The notes under the pieces were generated by a model, which saw only the letters and a program-made list of their open reading frames with translations, was not told where the DNA came from and did no database searches. The position numbers and the translations under genes are program-made. This document shows positions 40,422 to 48,876 of a stretch of DNA of 64,000 nt, piece after piece (positions within the stretch are counted from its first letter, which is position 1; every line of letters starts with the position of its first letter). Source of the stretch: an uncultured Eubacteriales bacterium (GTDB lineage Bacteria > Bacillota > Clostridia > Oscillospirales > CAG-272); the NCBI GenBank assembly GCA_948467545.1, contig CAOKER010000003.1, forward strand, positions 167,500 through 231,499, read 5' to 3'.

Positions 40422-42140
40422 ATGCCTGATTTTGAAATATTGAAAAATCCCCCTTTTAATCTTAACTGTAAACAGCTTGAATGGGTACGGGATACTCTCT
40501 GTTCAATGAGCCTGCATGACAAGATCGGGCAGCTTTTCCATCTTGTGACTTATACAAGCGATGAAAGATTCTTAAAGGATATTTGTGAAAGATATGCACC
40601 GGGAGGAATGATGGCAAGAGCATTTCCGTATGAGGAGGCCTGCCGCGTTTCAAATACGCTTCAAAGGTATTCTAAAATACCGATGCTGATTTCCGCTAAT
40701 CTTGAAGCCGGGGGAGACGGAATAGTAAAGGAAGGTACTAATATAGGACCGAATATGCTTATCGGAGCGACAGGAGACGTCTCGCTTGCGGCCCTTCAGG
40801 GAGAAGTGGCGGCGGTCGAAGGAATGGCGGTCGGGGCTAACTATGCATTTGCACCGGTAATAGATATAGACTACAATTTCAGAAATCCTATTACAAATAC
40901 AAGACTTTACGGAGATGACGCCGAATTTGTTGCAAAAGCGGGGGCTGCATTTACAAAGGCGGTACAGTCAAAGGGAATGTGTGTATCGCTTAAGCATTTT
41001 CCGGGGGATGGTGTCGACGAGAGAGATCAGCATCTTGTGACGAGCATAAATTCTCTTTCCTGCAGCGAATGGGACGCGACATACGGGATGGCATACAGAG
41101 CGGGAATTGAAGCGGGTGCGCTGACGGTCATGGTGGGACACATTATGCTTCCGGCTTATACAAAAGCCCTTGTTCCGGGAATTAAGGACGAGGATATTAT
41201 GCCGGCTACTCTTTCGCCTGAGCTGATTAACGGACTGCTTAGGAAAAAGTTGGGATTTAACGGTATGGTAATAACGGATTCGTCTACAATGGCGGGCATG
41301 TGTATTGCTATGGACAGAAGAAAAGCTGTGCCGTATGCGATTGCTTCCGGCTGCGATATGTTCCTTTTTACCAAAAACCTCGATGAAGATTATTCATTTA
41401 TGGAGGACGGTATTGACAAGGGAATTCTTACTCGCGAAAGACTGGATGAGGCAGTGATGAGAATTTTGGGACTTAAGGCTGCGCTTCATCTTCCCGAAAA
41501 GAGAGCTGATTCTTCAATTTTCGCAGATGTAAAGAGGGCAGGGAAGATAATCGGATGCGATAAGCACTTGAAAGTCGAGAAAGACTGTGCCGATAAGGGA
41601 ATTACACTTGTCAAGGACAAACAAAGCTTGATTCCCATATCACCCGAAAAGTTTAAAAGAATCCTCCTTTACCCGTTGAAATCCGGCGAAAGCGCATTTG
41701 GTTCCGGAGGCGGAGAGGATGTCGGACAGATATTATCCGAGGCACTGCACAGAGAAGGCTTTGCCGTCGATATATTTAAGGGCGGCAAAGGCTTTGAGGG
41801 TATGGCTGAACCGTTTGCCGAAGTCACGGAAAAATACGACCTGATAATATATGCGGCAAATCTTATTACAAAATCCAATCAAACCACGGTAAGAATTGAG
41901 TGGGAGAATCCGATGGGTGTAAACTGTCCTTTATATCAGACGGTTGTACCGACATTGTTTATTTCGTTTGCAAATCCGTATCATCTGATTGACGTACCGC
42001 GGATACGAACGTATATTAACGCATACAAATTCAAGGACGAAACTGTAAAAGCGGTTATTGACAAGCTGATGGGACGCAGTGAGTTTAAAGGTGTAAGTCC
42101 GGTCGATGCTTTCTGCGGAAAGTGGGATACTCACCTTTGA
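40422..42140 (+). CDS. Glycoside hydrolase family 3 (NagZ-like beta-N-acetylhexosaminidase or beta-glycosidase)
   Basis: A 572-residue GH3 enzyme. The barrel domain shows SLKHFPGDGVDERDQH (the KHFPG motif with the catalytic-loop His shifted) and the nucleophile motif GMVITDSSTMAG (Asp, ~residue 285). The C-terminal ~190 residues are a flavodoxin-like second domain. No signal peptide, so it acts in the cytoplasm on imported oligosaccharides. GGGAG lies nine bases before ATG. It heads the run of plus-strand glycan genes and lies 132 bases before the sugar ABC ATPase. The exact substrate cannot be read from sequence. Confidence 0.88.
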   Translation: MPDFEILKNPPFNLNCKQLEWVRDTLCSMSLHDKIGQLFHLVTYTSDERFLKDICERYAPGGMMARAFPYEEACRVSNTLQRYSKIPMLISANLEAGGDGIVKEGTNIGPNMLIGATGDVSLAALQGEVAAVEGMAVGANYAFAPVIDIDYNFRNPITNTRLYGDDAEFVAKAGAAFTKAVQSKGMCVSLKHFPGDGVDERDQHLVTSINSLSCSEWDATYGMAYRAGIEAGALTVMVGHIMLPAYTKALVPGIKDEDIMPATLSPELINGLLRKKLGFNGMVITDSSTMAGMCIAMDRRKAVPYAIASGCDMFLFTKNLDEDYSFMEDGIDKGILTRERLDEAVMRILGLKAALHLPEKRADSSIFADVKRAGKIIGCDKHLKVEKDCADKGITLVKDKQSLIPISPEKFKRILLYPLKSGESAFGSGGGEDVGQILSEALHREGFAVDIFKGGKGFEGMAEPFAEVTEKYDLIIYAANLITKSNQTTVRIEWENPMGVNCPLYQTVVPTLFISFANPYHLIDVPRIRTYINAYKFKDETVKAVIDKLMGRSEFKGVSPVDAFCGKWDTHL

Positions 42141-42272
42141 ACTTATTTAAGACCAAGATTTCGGATTTGATTTTAACCTTTGTTTTCGGCATAACACGTC
42201 GCAGCGGCAGTCGGACATGCCCTCGGCGGATACGGAAGGTGTGAGTGTAAGTATGAGAGAGGATGGACGAGC

Positions 42273-43850
42273 ATGAACGGAGAAAACGAAAAAGAAGCTG
42301 TAATGGAGGTTCGCGGAATATGCAAATCCTTCGGTCCTACGGTTGCACTGAAGAATGTAGACATAACAGTCAGAAGGGGAGAAATCCGAGGACTTATAGG
42401 AGAGAACGGTTCCGGGAAATCTACCGTGACTTCTATATATGCAGGAATCCAGCCGGCGGACTTCGGTGAGATGTTTTTTCTCGGAAGACCGTGGCGTCCG
42501 AGCTCGATGGTTGGCGCTATGAACAGCGGCGTGGGAATGATTGTGCAGGAAACAGGAACGGTTCCCGATATTACGGTAGCCGAAAATATGTTTCTTGGAG
42601 AAGCCGGCAGATTCAGAATGTTTTCTGAGCGGGACGGCGGAGGATTTGGTCCCGTGAGCGGCAGAAAGCTTTACCGGGCCGCTCAGAAAGCTCTTGACGA
42701 CATCGGAGCGTCGCATATAAAGGCAGATATGATTACCGGTTCACTTGATATGCAGGAGAGAAAACTTGTTGAAATTGCAAAGGTGTGGATGAAAAATCCG
42801 GAATTAATAGTCGTCGATGAAACATCGACCGCCCTTTCGCAGCGCGGCCGCGAAATTATATATCAGCTTATGAACCGCATGCGCGATGCAGATAAGGCGG
42901 TCGTGTTTATATCCCATGATATAGATGAAATCATGGAGAAGTGCAATGCTCTGACGGTTCTTCGCGACGGGAAAATTATCCGTACTTTTACTAAGGAAGA
43001 ATTTAATGAAGATTCGATACGTTCCTCTATGATAGGACGCGAGCTTCAGGGAAGCTACTACCGTGACGACAGTAACGGCAGTTTCGACAGTGAAGTTGTT
43101 CTTGAGATAAAAAACGGCACATATCGTGAACGAATAATCGACTGCAGTCTTTCGGCGCATAAGGGGGAAATTCTCGGTATCGGAGGGCTTTCACACTGCG
43201 GAATGCATACGCTCGGCAAGGCTTTATACGGTGCAGTGAAGCTTGAGCGGGGGAGTGTTTTGGTTAAAAGGCGGAAAACAACCGAATCCGATGACCGTAG
43301 TGCGGTCTTCTTTGCGGCCGTTCGTGACGAGCATTTTGCAATGAAATGCGGTATAGGATATGTTGCAAAGGACCGCGATACCGAGTCCTTAAATATGGTT
43401 ACTACAATCCGCGATAATGTTGCTATAGCCGGACTGGATATTATTAAAACCAAATCGGGTTTGATTTTTTCAGGAAGAGAGAGAGACTACGTTGAGAAAA
43501 ATATTGACGCGCTGTCTACAAAGTATTTTTCTATTGATCAGCCGGTTTCGGATTTATCCGGGGGAAATAAGCAAAAGGTTGTTTTTGCCAAATGGATAGG
43601 CTGCGGATCGGACATTTTGATTCTTGACTGTCCCACACGCGGCGTAGATATCGGCGTTAAACAGGCTATGTATCAGCTTCTTTATAAAATGAAGCTTGAC
43701 GGGAAAACTATAGTAATGATATCGGAAGAAATGACGGAGCTGATGGGTATGTGCGACAGGCTGATTATTATGAAAGACGGCCGTATCAAAAAGGAATTTA
43801 AACGCGGGGACGGGTATGACGAAAATGAAATTATCAAATATATGATATAG
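42273..43850 (+). CDS. Sugar ABC transporter ATPase with two NBDs (RbsA/MglA type)
   Basis: A 525-residue protein with two ATPase halves. The first has Walker A GLIGENGSGKST, a signature-like region (TGSLDMQERKLVEIA) and Walker B LIVVDETSTAL. The second has a degenerate Walker A (GGLSHCGMHTLGKALYG), an intact signature DLSGGNKQKV and ILILDCPTRGVD, where the usual catalytic Glu is Cys. Degeneracy of the second Walker A is normal in this family; the Glu-to-Cys change is unusual. It energises import through the two permeases downstream. The gene begins inside a G-rich leader after GH3. Confidence 0.92.
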   Translation: MNGENEKEAVMEVRGICKSFGPTVALKNVDITVRRGEIRGLIGENGSGKSTVTSIYAGIQPADFGEMFFLGRPWRPSSMVGAMNSGVGMIVQETGTVPDITVAENMFLGEAGRFRMFSERDGGGFGPVSGRKLYRAAQKALDDIGASHIKADMITGSLDMQERKLVEIAKVWMKNPELIVVDETSTALSQRGREIIYQLMNRMRDADKAVVFISHDIDEIMEKCNALTVLRDGKIIRTFTKEEFNEDSIRSSMIGRELQGSYYRDDSNGSFDSEVVLEIKNGTYRERIIDCSLSAHKGEILGIGGLSHCGMHTLGKALYGAVKLERGSVLVKRRKTTESDDRSAVFFAAVRDEHFAMKCGIGYVAKDRDTESLNMVTTIRDNVAIAGLDIIKTKSGLIFSGRERDYVEKNIDALSTKYFSIDQPVSDLSGGNKQKVVFAKWIGCGSDILILDCPTRGVDIGVKQAMYQLLYKMKLDGKTIVMISEEMTELMGMCDRLIIMKDGRIKKEFKRGDGYDENEIIKYMI

Positions 43851-43861
43851 AGGTAATGATT

Positions 43862-43990
43862 GTGAAATCAGGGAAAAATCATACCGCGGATGCATCTTTT
43901 ATTTTAAAGGAAGACGGTGATTGCGTGAAAAATACAGAAGGCTGCAAATCACGGTGTACTTTTTTCACGTTGGAAAGGCATGGTAAATAA
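43862..43990 (+). CDS. Possible 42-residue protein between ATPase and permease
   Basis: A GTG codon with AGAGG eight bases upstream opens a frame of 42 codons (KSGKNHTADASFILKEDGD, then CVKNTEGCKSRC) ending TAA at 43990, one base before the preferred permease ATG at 43992. The spacing would couple translation of the permease to it. It has three cysteines and no hydrophobic segment. Function unknown; it may only serve as a coupling leader. Confidence 0.4.
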   Translation: MKSGKNHTADASFILKEDGDCVKNTEGCKSRCTFFTLERHGK

Positions 43991-43991
43991 A

Positions 43992-45041
43992 ATGGCACAT
44001 CAGAAAAATCCTGCAGTATACGATGAGCTTGAAGCCGACAGGGAGAGAAAAAGGGCGCTGTTTTTTTCAAAATTTGTCGGCTATATACCGCTGATAGGAC
44101 TTGCGGCGATTATCGGACTTTATTTTATTTCTCTTGCAGTCACAGGGTATAGATTTTCAATTCAGCTTGAGGTAATTGTAAATAATATAATTCTTGTCGC
44201 TTTTGTAGCGACCGGAGCGTCATTTATATTTGCGATTGGTTCCTTTGACCTTTCTCTCGGAGCCAATATGCTGCTGTGTGCAATTGTCGGTTCCTTAGTA
44301 TATACGAATACGGGAAGTCTGTTATTGATGATAGCGGTCTGCATTGCTTTGGCGACATTCATCTCCCTTGTCAATTATCTGCTCGCGTCGGTATTTAATC
44401 TGCCGGTATTTATAATGACTGTTGCCATGATGACGGTACTTTCTACAATATCAAACTTTATTGTAGGAAGAAATACTGTGTATCTGAAGTTTTCAAATCC
44501 GTCAAATCCGGACAGGGAGATATTTCAAAATGTCCTTGACACCGTTTGGTTCCGGTTTGTTCTTCTTGGTATATATGTTCTTGTTTGCTGCTTTATTTTC
44601 TATTTTACGAAAATAGGAAGAGAGCAGAAATTTCTCGGAGGAAATCCGGTTTGCGCTAAGTTATCGGGAATATCATCTGTCAGGCTGGCGTTTATTTCTT
44701 TTACGATGGCCGGAATCGGTATCGGTCTTGCCGCGTTCTGCGCAACACTGCCGACAGAGTCGGTAACCGCATCGACGGGTTCTTCCGTGGGAATGAATAT
44801 GCTTATTGCAATTGTTTTCGGAGGCATGGCTCTTTCCGGCGGACCGAAAGCAAAGGCGTTTGCGGCCTTTATCGGCGGCTGTACAATGGCTTTTCTTGAT
44901 GAATTTATGTACAATGTGCTTATGTATGCAGGAATAGGTTCGAGCTCTGATTATATTTCAATGATAGTTAAAGCGGTACTTTTCTTAATTGTAGCATTTC
45001 TTCTTGGAATGGCCACCAGACCGAGGCTTCTGCCGAGATAG
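43992..45041 (+). CDS. Sugar ABC transporter permease 1 (RbsC-like)
   Basis: A ~349-residue membrane protein with about nine to ten helices of the BPD_transp_2 family. The family loop GGNPVCAKLSGISSVRLAFI and the FGGMALSGGPKAKAFAAFIG region are evident. The start at 43992 follows the local rule of a GAAAGG site about 13 bases upstream; an in-frame ATG at 43980 touches the ribosome site. It pairs with the second permease at 46785 to form a heteromeric channel for the ATPase at 42273. Confidence 0.92.
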   Translation: MAHQKNPAVYDELEADRERKRALFFSKFVGYIPLIGLAAIIGLYFISLAVTGYRFSIQLEVIVNNIILVAFVATGASFIFAIGSFDLSLGANMLLCAIVGSLVYTNTGSLLLMIAVCIALATFISLVNYLLASVFNLPVFIMTVAMMTVLSTISNFIVGRNTVYLKFSNPSNPDREIFQNVLDTVWFRFVLLGIYVLVCCFIFYFTKIGREQKFLGGNPVCAKLSGISSVRLAFISFTMAGIGIGLAAFCATLPTESVTASTGSSVGMNMLIAIVFGGMALSGGPKAKAFAAFIGGCTMAFLDEFMYNVLMYAGIGSSSDYISMIVKAVLFLIVAFLLGMATRPRLLPR

Positions 45042-45228
45042 AAAATGCCGCCCTGCAATAAACGTACGGTACGCACGGCAGGAACTGAAAAAGCAATGAC
45101 GGCGCGGTGCGCCTTATTGAAAAAATGTTTAAGTTTGAATAATTTATCTTTCAGACGCGGTTTTGTGACTTACTTTTAGAGAAGGGCGCAAAACAATTGA
45201 ATGATATCGGAAAGGAATGATTATATTT
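45042..45228. other. Intergenic region before the binding-protein gene
   Basis: A short, imperfect inverted repeat (CGTACGGTACGCACGG near 45064) is present but has no clear terminator or promoter. It may set the expression ratio of binding protein to permease. Confidence 0.25.
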
Positions 45229-46599
45229 ATGAAAAAGAAAATAATATCCGCTGTGCTTGCATCTGTATTATTTATAACTTCGGTTATTTCGATGACATCA
45301 TGCGGTAATAGAGGAAAGCATGTATCTGCCAAAATTGGTGTACTGCGCGGAGACGCGTCGAGTGAGGAGGCTCTTGCATGGGCAGCTTATCTGAAATCTC
45401 TCAGTGCGGAAATGGGTGTTGAAATTGATTTTTCGTCCGAGCTGAACAGTGCGGATGAAGAACTGGCTGCGGTTCAGAATTATGCCTCTCTCGGATATAA
45501 CGGACTTATAGTTATGACAAGCTATAATCCGACAAATATTATCAAAAACTGTGAAAACTATAAAATGTTCAGTGTTATCGGCGCCGCTCACCCTGATTTT
45601 GAGGATTCTGAAAACGCGCTTGTTAAGGATGAAAATGTAATTATAAAAGACTACAGTGATTATTCCTATTATGTAGGAGCTACCGGGCCATCCAATTACG
45701 GCGAAGTGCTTTCCGGATATCAGATGGGAAAAGCCGCGGTAAGCCGCGGTTATACTCAGTATTCGGTATTTACCGGATCGGCAGCCTACGGACAGCCGAT
45801 GCATGCACTTCGTATTGCCGGATTCTTTATAGCTATGCACGATGACGATCCCACCGTAACATACGGGGGAATAGAATGCAAGCGTGAAAATTGGAAGGAA
45901 ATTGCTCTTCAGATTGAAAAGGACCTCGGTGTAAATCTTTCATCATTTAAGAGCGAAAAATATTCTATTCTTGCACAGGCAGGAGGTTACACTTTTCTGC
46001 AGGGTGATACCGCGGCGGTCGCAACTGTCGTACAGCTTTCATCTGCCGCAGGAGTTGAGGCTGTGTTCTGCGCGGGCTCGGCGGATAAGGTGTCATCGTT
46101 TGCTCCCGACGGTGCGAAGTGCGTATATGTAGGAAATGATTCTCTGGGTTCAACCTTTAAGACTATGTTTGAGGACGGTAAGCTTATATTTGATATTGCA
46201 AAATACAATTCTTATATAGGTCCTGCTTTTGCAATGCTGCTCAAGTCTATATATAAGGGCGAGGCTGTAAGAATCGATGGCAAGCCCGTCTCTATAGAGC
46301 AGCAGAGCCTTCAGATTGCCAGCGCGTCCGACTATGATACGCTTGACACTGTTGAAAACGAAAACGGAGGATATTTCTTCAGCTCGGAGTTTTTATCGGC
46401 GTATATTCTTGAAACAGAGATTGAAAAGAATGAAATCGGTGTGGAAAAGCTGACTGACAGCGAATTTGCCGGGATATGTTCCCTTGACTGTACGCTCGGC
46501 GAAGGAGGACTCTATCAGGCGACTAAGGCTATAACAAATGCTTACAAGGAAGGCGGACACAAAGTTTTTCATTTTGAGTCGGCTTCCGAGACAAAATGA
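45229..46599 (+). CDS. Sugar-binding lipoprotein of the ABC importer
   Basis: About 456 residues. An N-terminal lipoprotein signal (KKKIISAVLASVLFITSVIS, then MTSC, lipobox with Cys ~24) anchors it outside the membrane. The rest is a periplasmic-binding-protein type 1 fold: KIGVLRGDASSEEALAWAAY, the NGLIVMTSYNP strand and the hinge region with VYVGNDSLGSTFKTMFEDGK. It captures the substrate for the two permeases. The start at 45229 has GAAAGGA 12 bases upstream. The ligand is probably a sugar or glycoside given the enzymes around it; that is inferred from context. Confidence 0.9.
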   Translation: MKKKIISAVLASVLFITSVISMTSCGNRGKHVSAKIGVLRGDASSEEALAWAAYLKSLSAEMGVEIDFSSELNSADEELAAVQNYASLGYNGLIVMTSYNPTNIIKNCENYKMFSVIGAAHPDFEDSENALVKDENVIIKDYSDYSYYVGATGPSNYGEVLSGYQMGKAAVSRGYTQYSVFTGSAAYGQPMHALRIAGFFIAMHDDDPTVTYGGIECKRENWKEIALQIEKDLGVNLSSFKSEKYSILAQAGGYTFLQGDTAAVATVVQLSSAAGVEAVFCAGSADKVSSFAPDGAKCVYVGNDSLGSTFKTMFEDGKLIFDIAKYNSYIGPAFAMLLKSIYKGEAVRIDGKPVSIEQQSLQIASASDYDTLDTVENENGGYFFSSEFLSAYILETEIEKNEIGVEKLTDSEFAGICSLDCTLGEGGLYQATKAITNAYKEGGHKVFHFESASETK

Positions 46600-46668
46600 A
46601 AAAAACAAACAGTTATAATTTAAATCTTCGTATTATAGGTTATAGGCTCGTAATAAATTAAAGGTTTT

Positions 46669-46693
46669 TTACATGCCGCATTGCGGCATGTAA
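46669..46693. promoter_or_regulatory. 25-bp palindrome upstream of permease 2
   Basis: TTACATGCCGCA-T-TGCGGCATGTAA is a perfect dyad with a one-base centre, so it suits a protein dimer rather than an RNA hairpin. It lies 92 bases before the second permease and after the binding-protein gene. As an RNA it could still form a smaller hairpin. Confidence 0.5.
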
Positions 46694-46784
46694 TAGCCTT
46701 GTATATGCATTTTTATATATTCCGGTTTGTTTTTCCGGGTAACAATGCTGGTTGATGTGAGCGGGAAAGGCGTGATATTAATAA

Positions 46785-47843
46785 ATGAATAGTTCAAAGG
46801 GGACCAAAACTGTCAGCAAAATTTTTGGCTGTGCGGCGCTTCCGCTGATATGTCTTTTTCTTATGTTCGTTCTTTGCAGCTCTATGGGAGCAAAATTGTT
46901 TGTCGGCGGAATATCCGGGAACATAAGCAGCTTTTTTAAAAATATATGTTATTTTTCTCTTCTCTGTTTTGCCGTGTCGATTAATCTCCATACGGGCAGA
47001 ATGGGATTTGATGTCGGAGCTATTATCGTTTTGTCTACGGTAATTGGCTTTATCGTTGGAATAGAAACCGACGACAATGTTGTCCTGACAATACTTGCGG
47101 CAATGCTTACCGGTATGATCCTGAGTATTCTTTCGGGGCTTGTATATATTCTTTTACGTCTTCCGATGATGATTGTTTCTCTTGGGATGACGCTTATATA
47201 TGAAGCTGTCGCATACTGGATTGTGCGCAGCTACGCATATAACGGAAATGTCGAAACCCTGCAGCTTAAAAGAACGGTTACTCCGGAGCTTTGCAGAATA
47301 AGCGACGATATTACGACTATGATTATTATTACGGTTATCGCAGTGATTTTTATGGTAGCTGTCTTTCATTTCACAAAGTTTGGCTATGATTACCGCGCTC
47401 TTCAGACAGGTCAGAAAATTTCGGTCAGCACCGGTATAAACGAAGTCAAAAACGCAGTGGGATGCTATACTGCAGCGGGCCTGCTTCTCGGCGCTGCCGG
47501 CATAGTCAATTATTCATATGCGAACGCAGTTCAGCCGTCTATAAATTTCGGCACTGTTTCTATAATGTTTGAATGCTTTTGCCCGCTTTTTTTCGGCACA
47601 TTTCTGATGAAGTATACCAATAAGCAAATCGGAATACTTATCGGTGTAATATCCTATTCATTTATTCAGACCGGACTTGGGCAGATTCAGATTGCGCGAA
47701 ACTGGAATAATTATGTGATTCCTCTGATAAACGCGTCGATACTTGTAATTTTTATGATTTACCAGACAAACGAGGGCGCGGTGAGAACAAAGCTTGGAGG
47801 AATCTCCTCACGGAGAAGTATTGCAACGGAGGAACGTCCGTAA
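46785..47843 (+). CDS. Sugar ABC transporter permease 2 (RbsC-like)
   Basis: A 352-residue membrane protein with about nine helices (e.g. AALPLICLFLMFVLCSSMGA, ILVIFMIYQ). The cytoplasmic coupling loop TGQKISVSTGINEVKNAVGC is visible. It is homologous in fold to permease 1 but diverged, implying a heterodimer. The family hallmark GGMALSGG is not conserved here, while CFCPLFFGTFLMKYTNKQIG takes its place. Its stop overlaps the ATG of the esterase (TAATG). Confidence 0.88.
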   Translation: MNSSKGTKTVSKIFGCAALPLICLFLMFVLCSSMGAKLFVGGISGNISSFFKNICYFSLLCFAVSINLHTGRMGFDVGAIIVLSTVIGFIVGIETDDNVVLTILAAMLTGMILSILSGLVYILLRLPMMIVSLGMTLIYEAVAYWIVRSYAYNGNVETLQLKRTVTPELCRISDDITTMIIITVIAVIFMVAVFHFTKFGYDYRALQTGQKISVSTGINEVKNAVGCYTAAGLLLGAAGIVNYSYANAVQPSINFGTVSIMFECFCPLFFGTFLMKYTNKQIGILIGVISYSFIQTGLGQIQIARNWNNYVIPLINASILVIFMIYQTNEGAVRTKLGGISSRRSIATEERP

Positions 47844-48850
47844 TGGATAAAATCAGAATTTGGGGAGAAAGTATTCCTTTCAATACGGGCCTTCCAAAAA
47901 AAGACTCTCTCTTTATAAATTCGGACCTCAGTCCCGCTGCCGCGATGGCGGCGGTTTTCAGTCCGGACAGCCGAATTCCTGATTCTTCCGTGACCTTTGA
48001 TACGGCAGTTTGGCATAATTCTATTGAAAGAGGAAGAGTCAGCGACAGGTTTGACGATGTGCCGTATCTTGTGCCCTATGTTGCGAAGGACAGTAAAATA
48101 TGCGTTTTACTCTGTGCCGGAGGAGCATATATCGACGTTTCGACAGAGGAGGAATCTGCTCCTGTAGCGAGACTTCTAAACAGACATGGTATTACCGCCT
48201 TTACTCTGAACTATCGAATCAGTCCGTATCGATTTCCTGCTATGCTGGCCGATTGCCGCAGAGCAGTCCGTTATCTTCGGGCACATTCTGAGGAATATGG
48301 ATTTGACAAGGATAAAATCTGTCTCGGAGGATTTTCCGCAGGCGGACATCTTGCAGCTTATACGGCGAACACACTCGCAGATACCGATCAGCTTCCGGAT
48401 TATATTCCTGATAAAACCGATGCTGAAAACGCGTGTGCAAATGCCCTGCTTCTCGTGTATGCAAAGCTGGTTTTTACAGATACCGCCGAGCTTTTGATTC
48501 CGATGTTCGGAAATGATTTTCTGACAGGAGACAGAAAAAAATATATAGAGAAGTATACGGTCACAAATCGTATGACCTGCAATTCTCCGCCTGCCTTTCT
48601 TGTGAGCTCGGTTGACGATTCTGTGGTAAGCGAAAAAAATCAGCTTGCATATGCTTTAAGATGTCATGAGCTTAAGATTCCTTTTGAAATGCATTCTTTT
48701 CTGGAGGGCGGACATGGGTATGGCAGTGCAAGGGACAGGGAGTACAGCAGATGGGCGCCGCCGGGAGATTACAGCGGTACCGAATGCTGGACCGATTTAT
48801 TTGCGATATGGCTTAAAAAGGTTTTTTATCGTCCGGGAGAAAGATATTGA
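47843..48850 (+). CDS. Alpha/beta-hydrolase, probable carbohydrate esterase
   Basis: A 335-residue enzyme of the esterase/lipase (Aes/BD-FAE-like) group. The nucleophile elbow is GGFSAGGHLAAY (Ser ~157), preceded by the oxyanion segment LLCAGGAYIDVSTEE; Asp in SSVDDSVV and His in EGGHGYG complete the triad. There is no signal peptide, so it works inside the cell, most likely removing acetyl groups from imported oligosaccharides. Its start codon overlaps the end of permease 2, and the GH78 gene follows 26 bases later. Confidence 0.85.
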   Translation: MDKIRIWGESIPFNTGLPKKDSLFINSDLSPAAAMAAVFSPDSRIPDSSVTFDTAVWHNSIERGRVSDRFDDVPYLVPYVAKDSKICVLLCAGGAYIDVSTEEESAPVARLLNRHGITAFTLNYRISPYRFPAMLADCRRAVRYLRAHSEEYGFDKDKICLGGFSAGGHLAAYTANTLADTDQLPDYIPDKTDAENACANALLLVYAKLVFTDTAELLIPMFGNDFLTGDRKKYIEKYTVTNRMTCNSPPAFLVSSVDDSVVSEKNQLAYALRCHELKIPFEMHSFLEGGHGYGSARDREYSRWAPPGDYSGTECWTDLFAIWLKKVFYRPGERY

Positions 48851-48876
48851 AGTATTGATTCGGGAACAGGCTGTCT

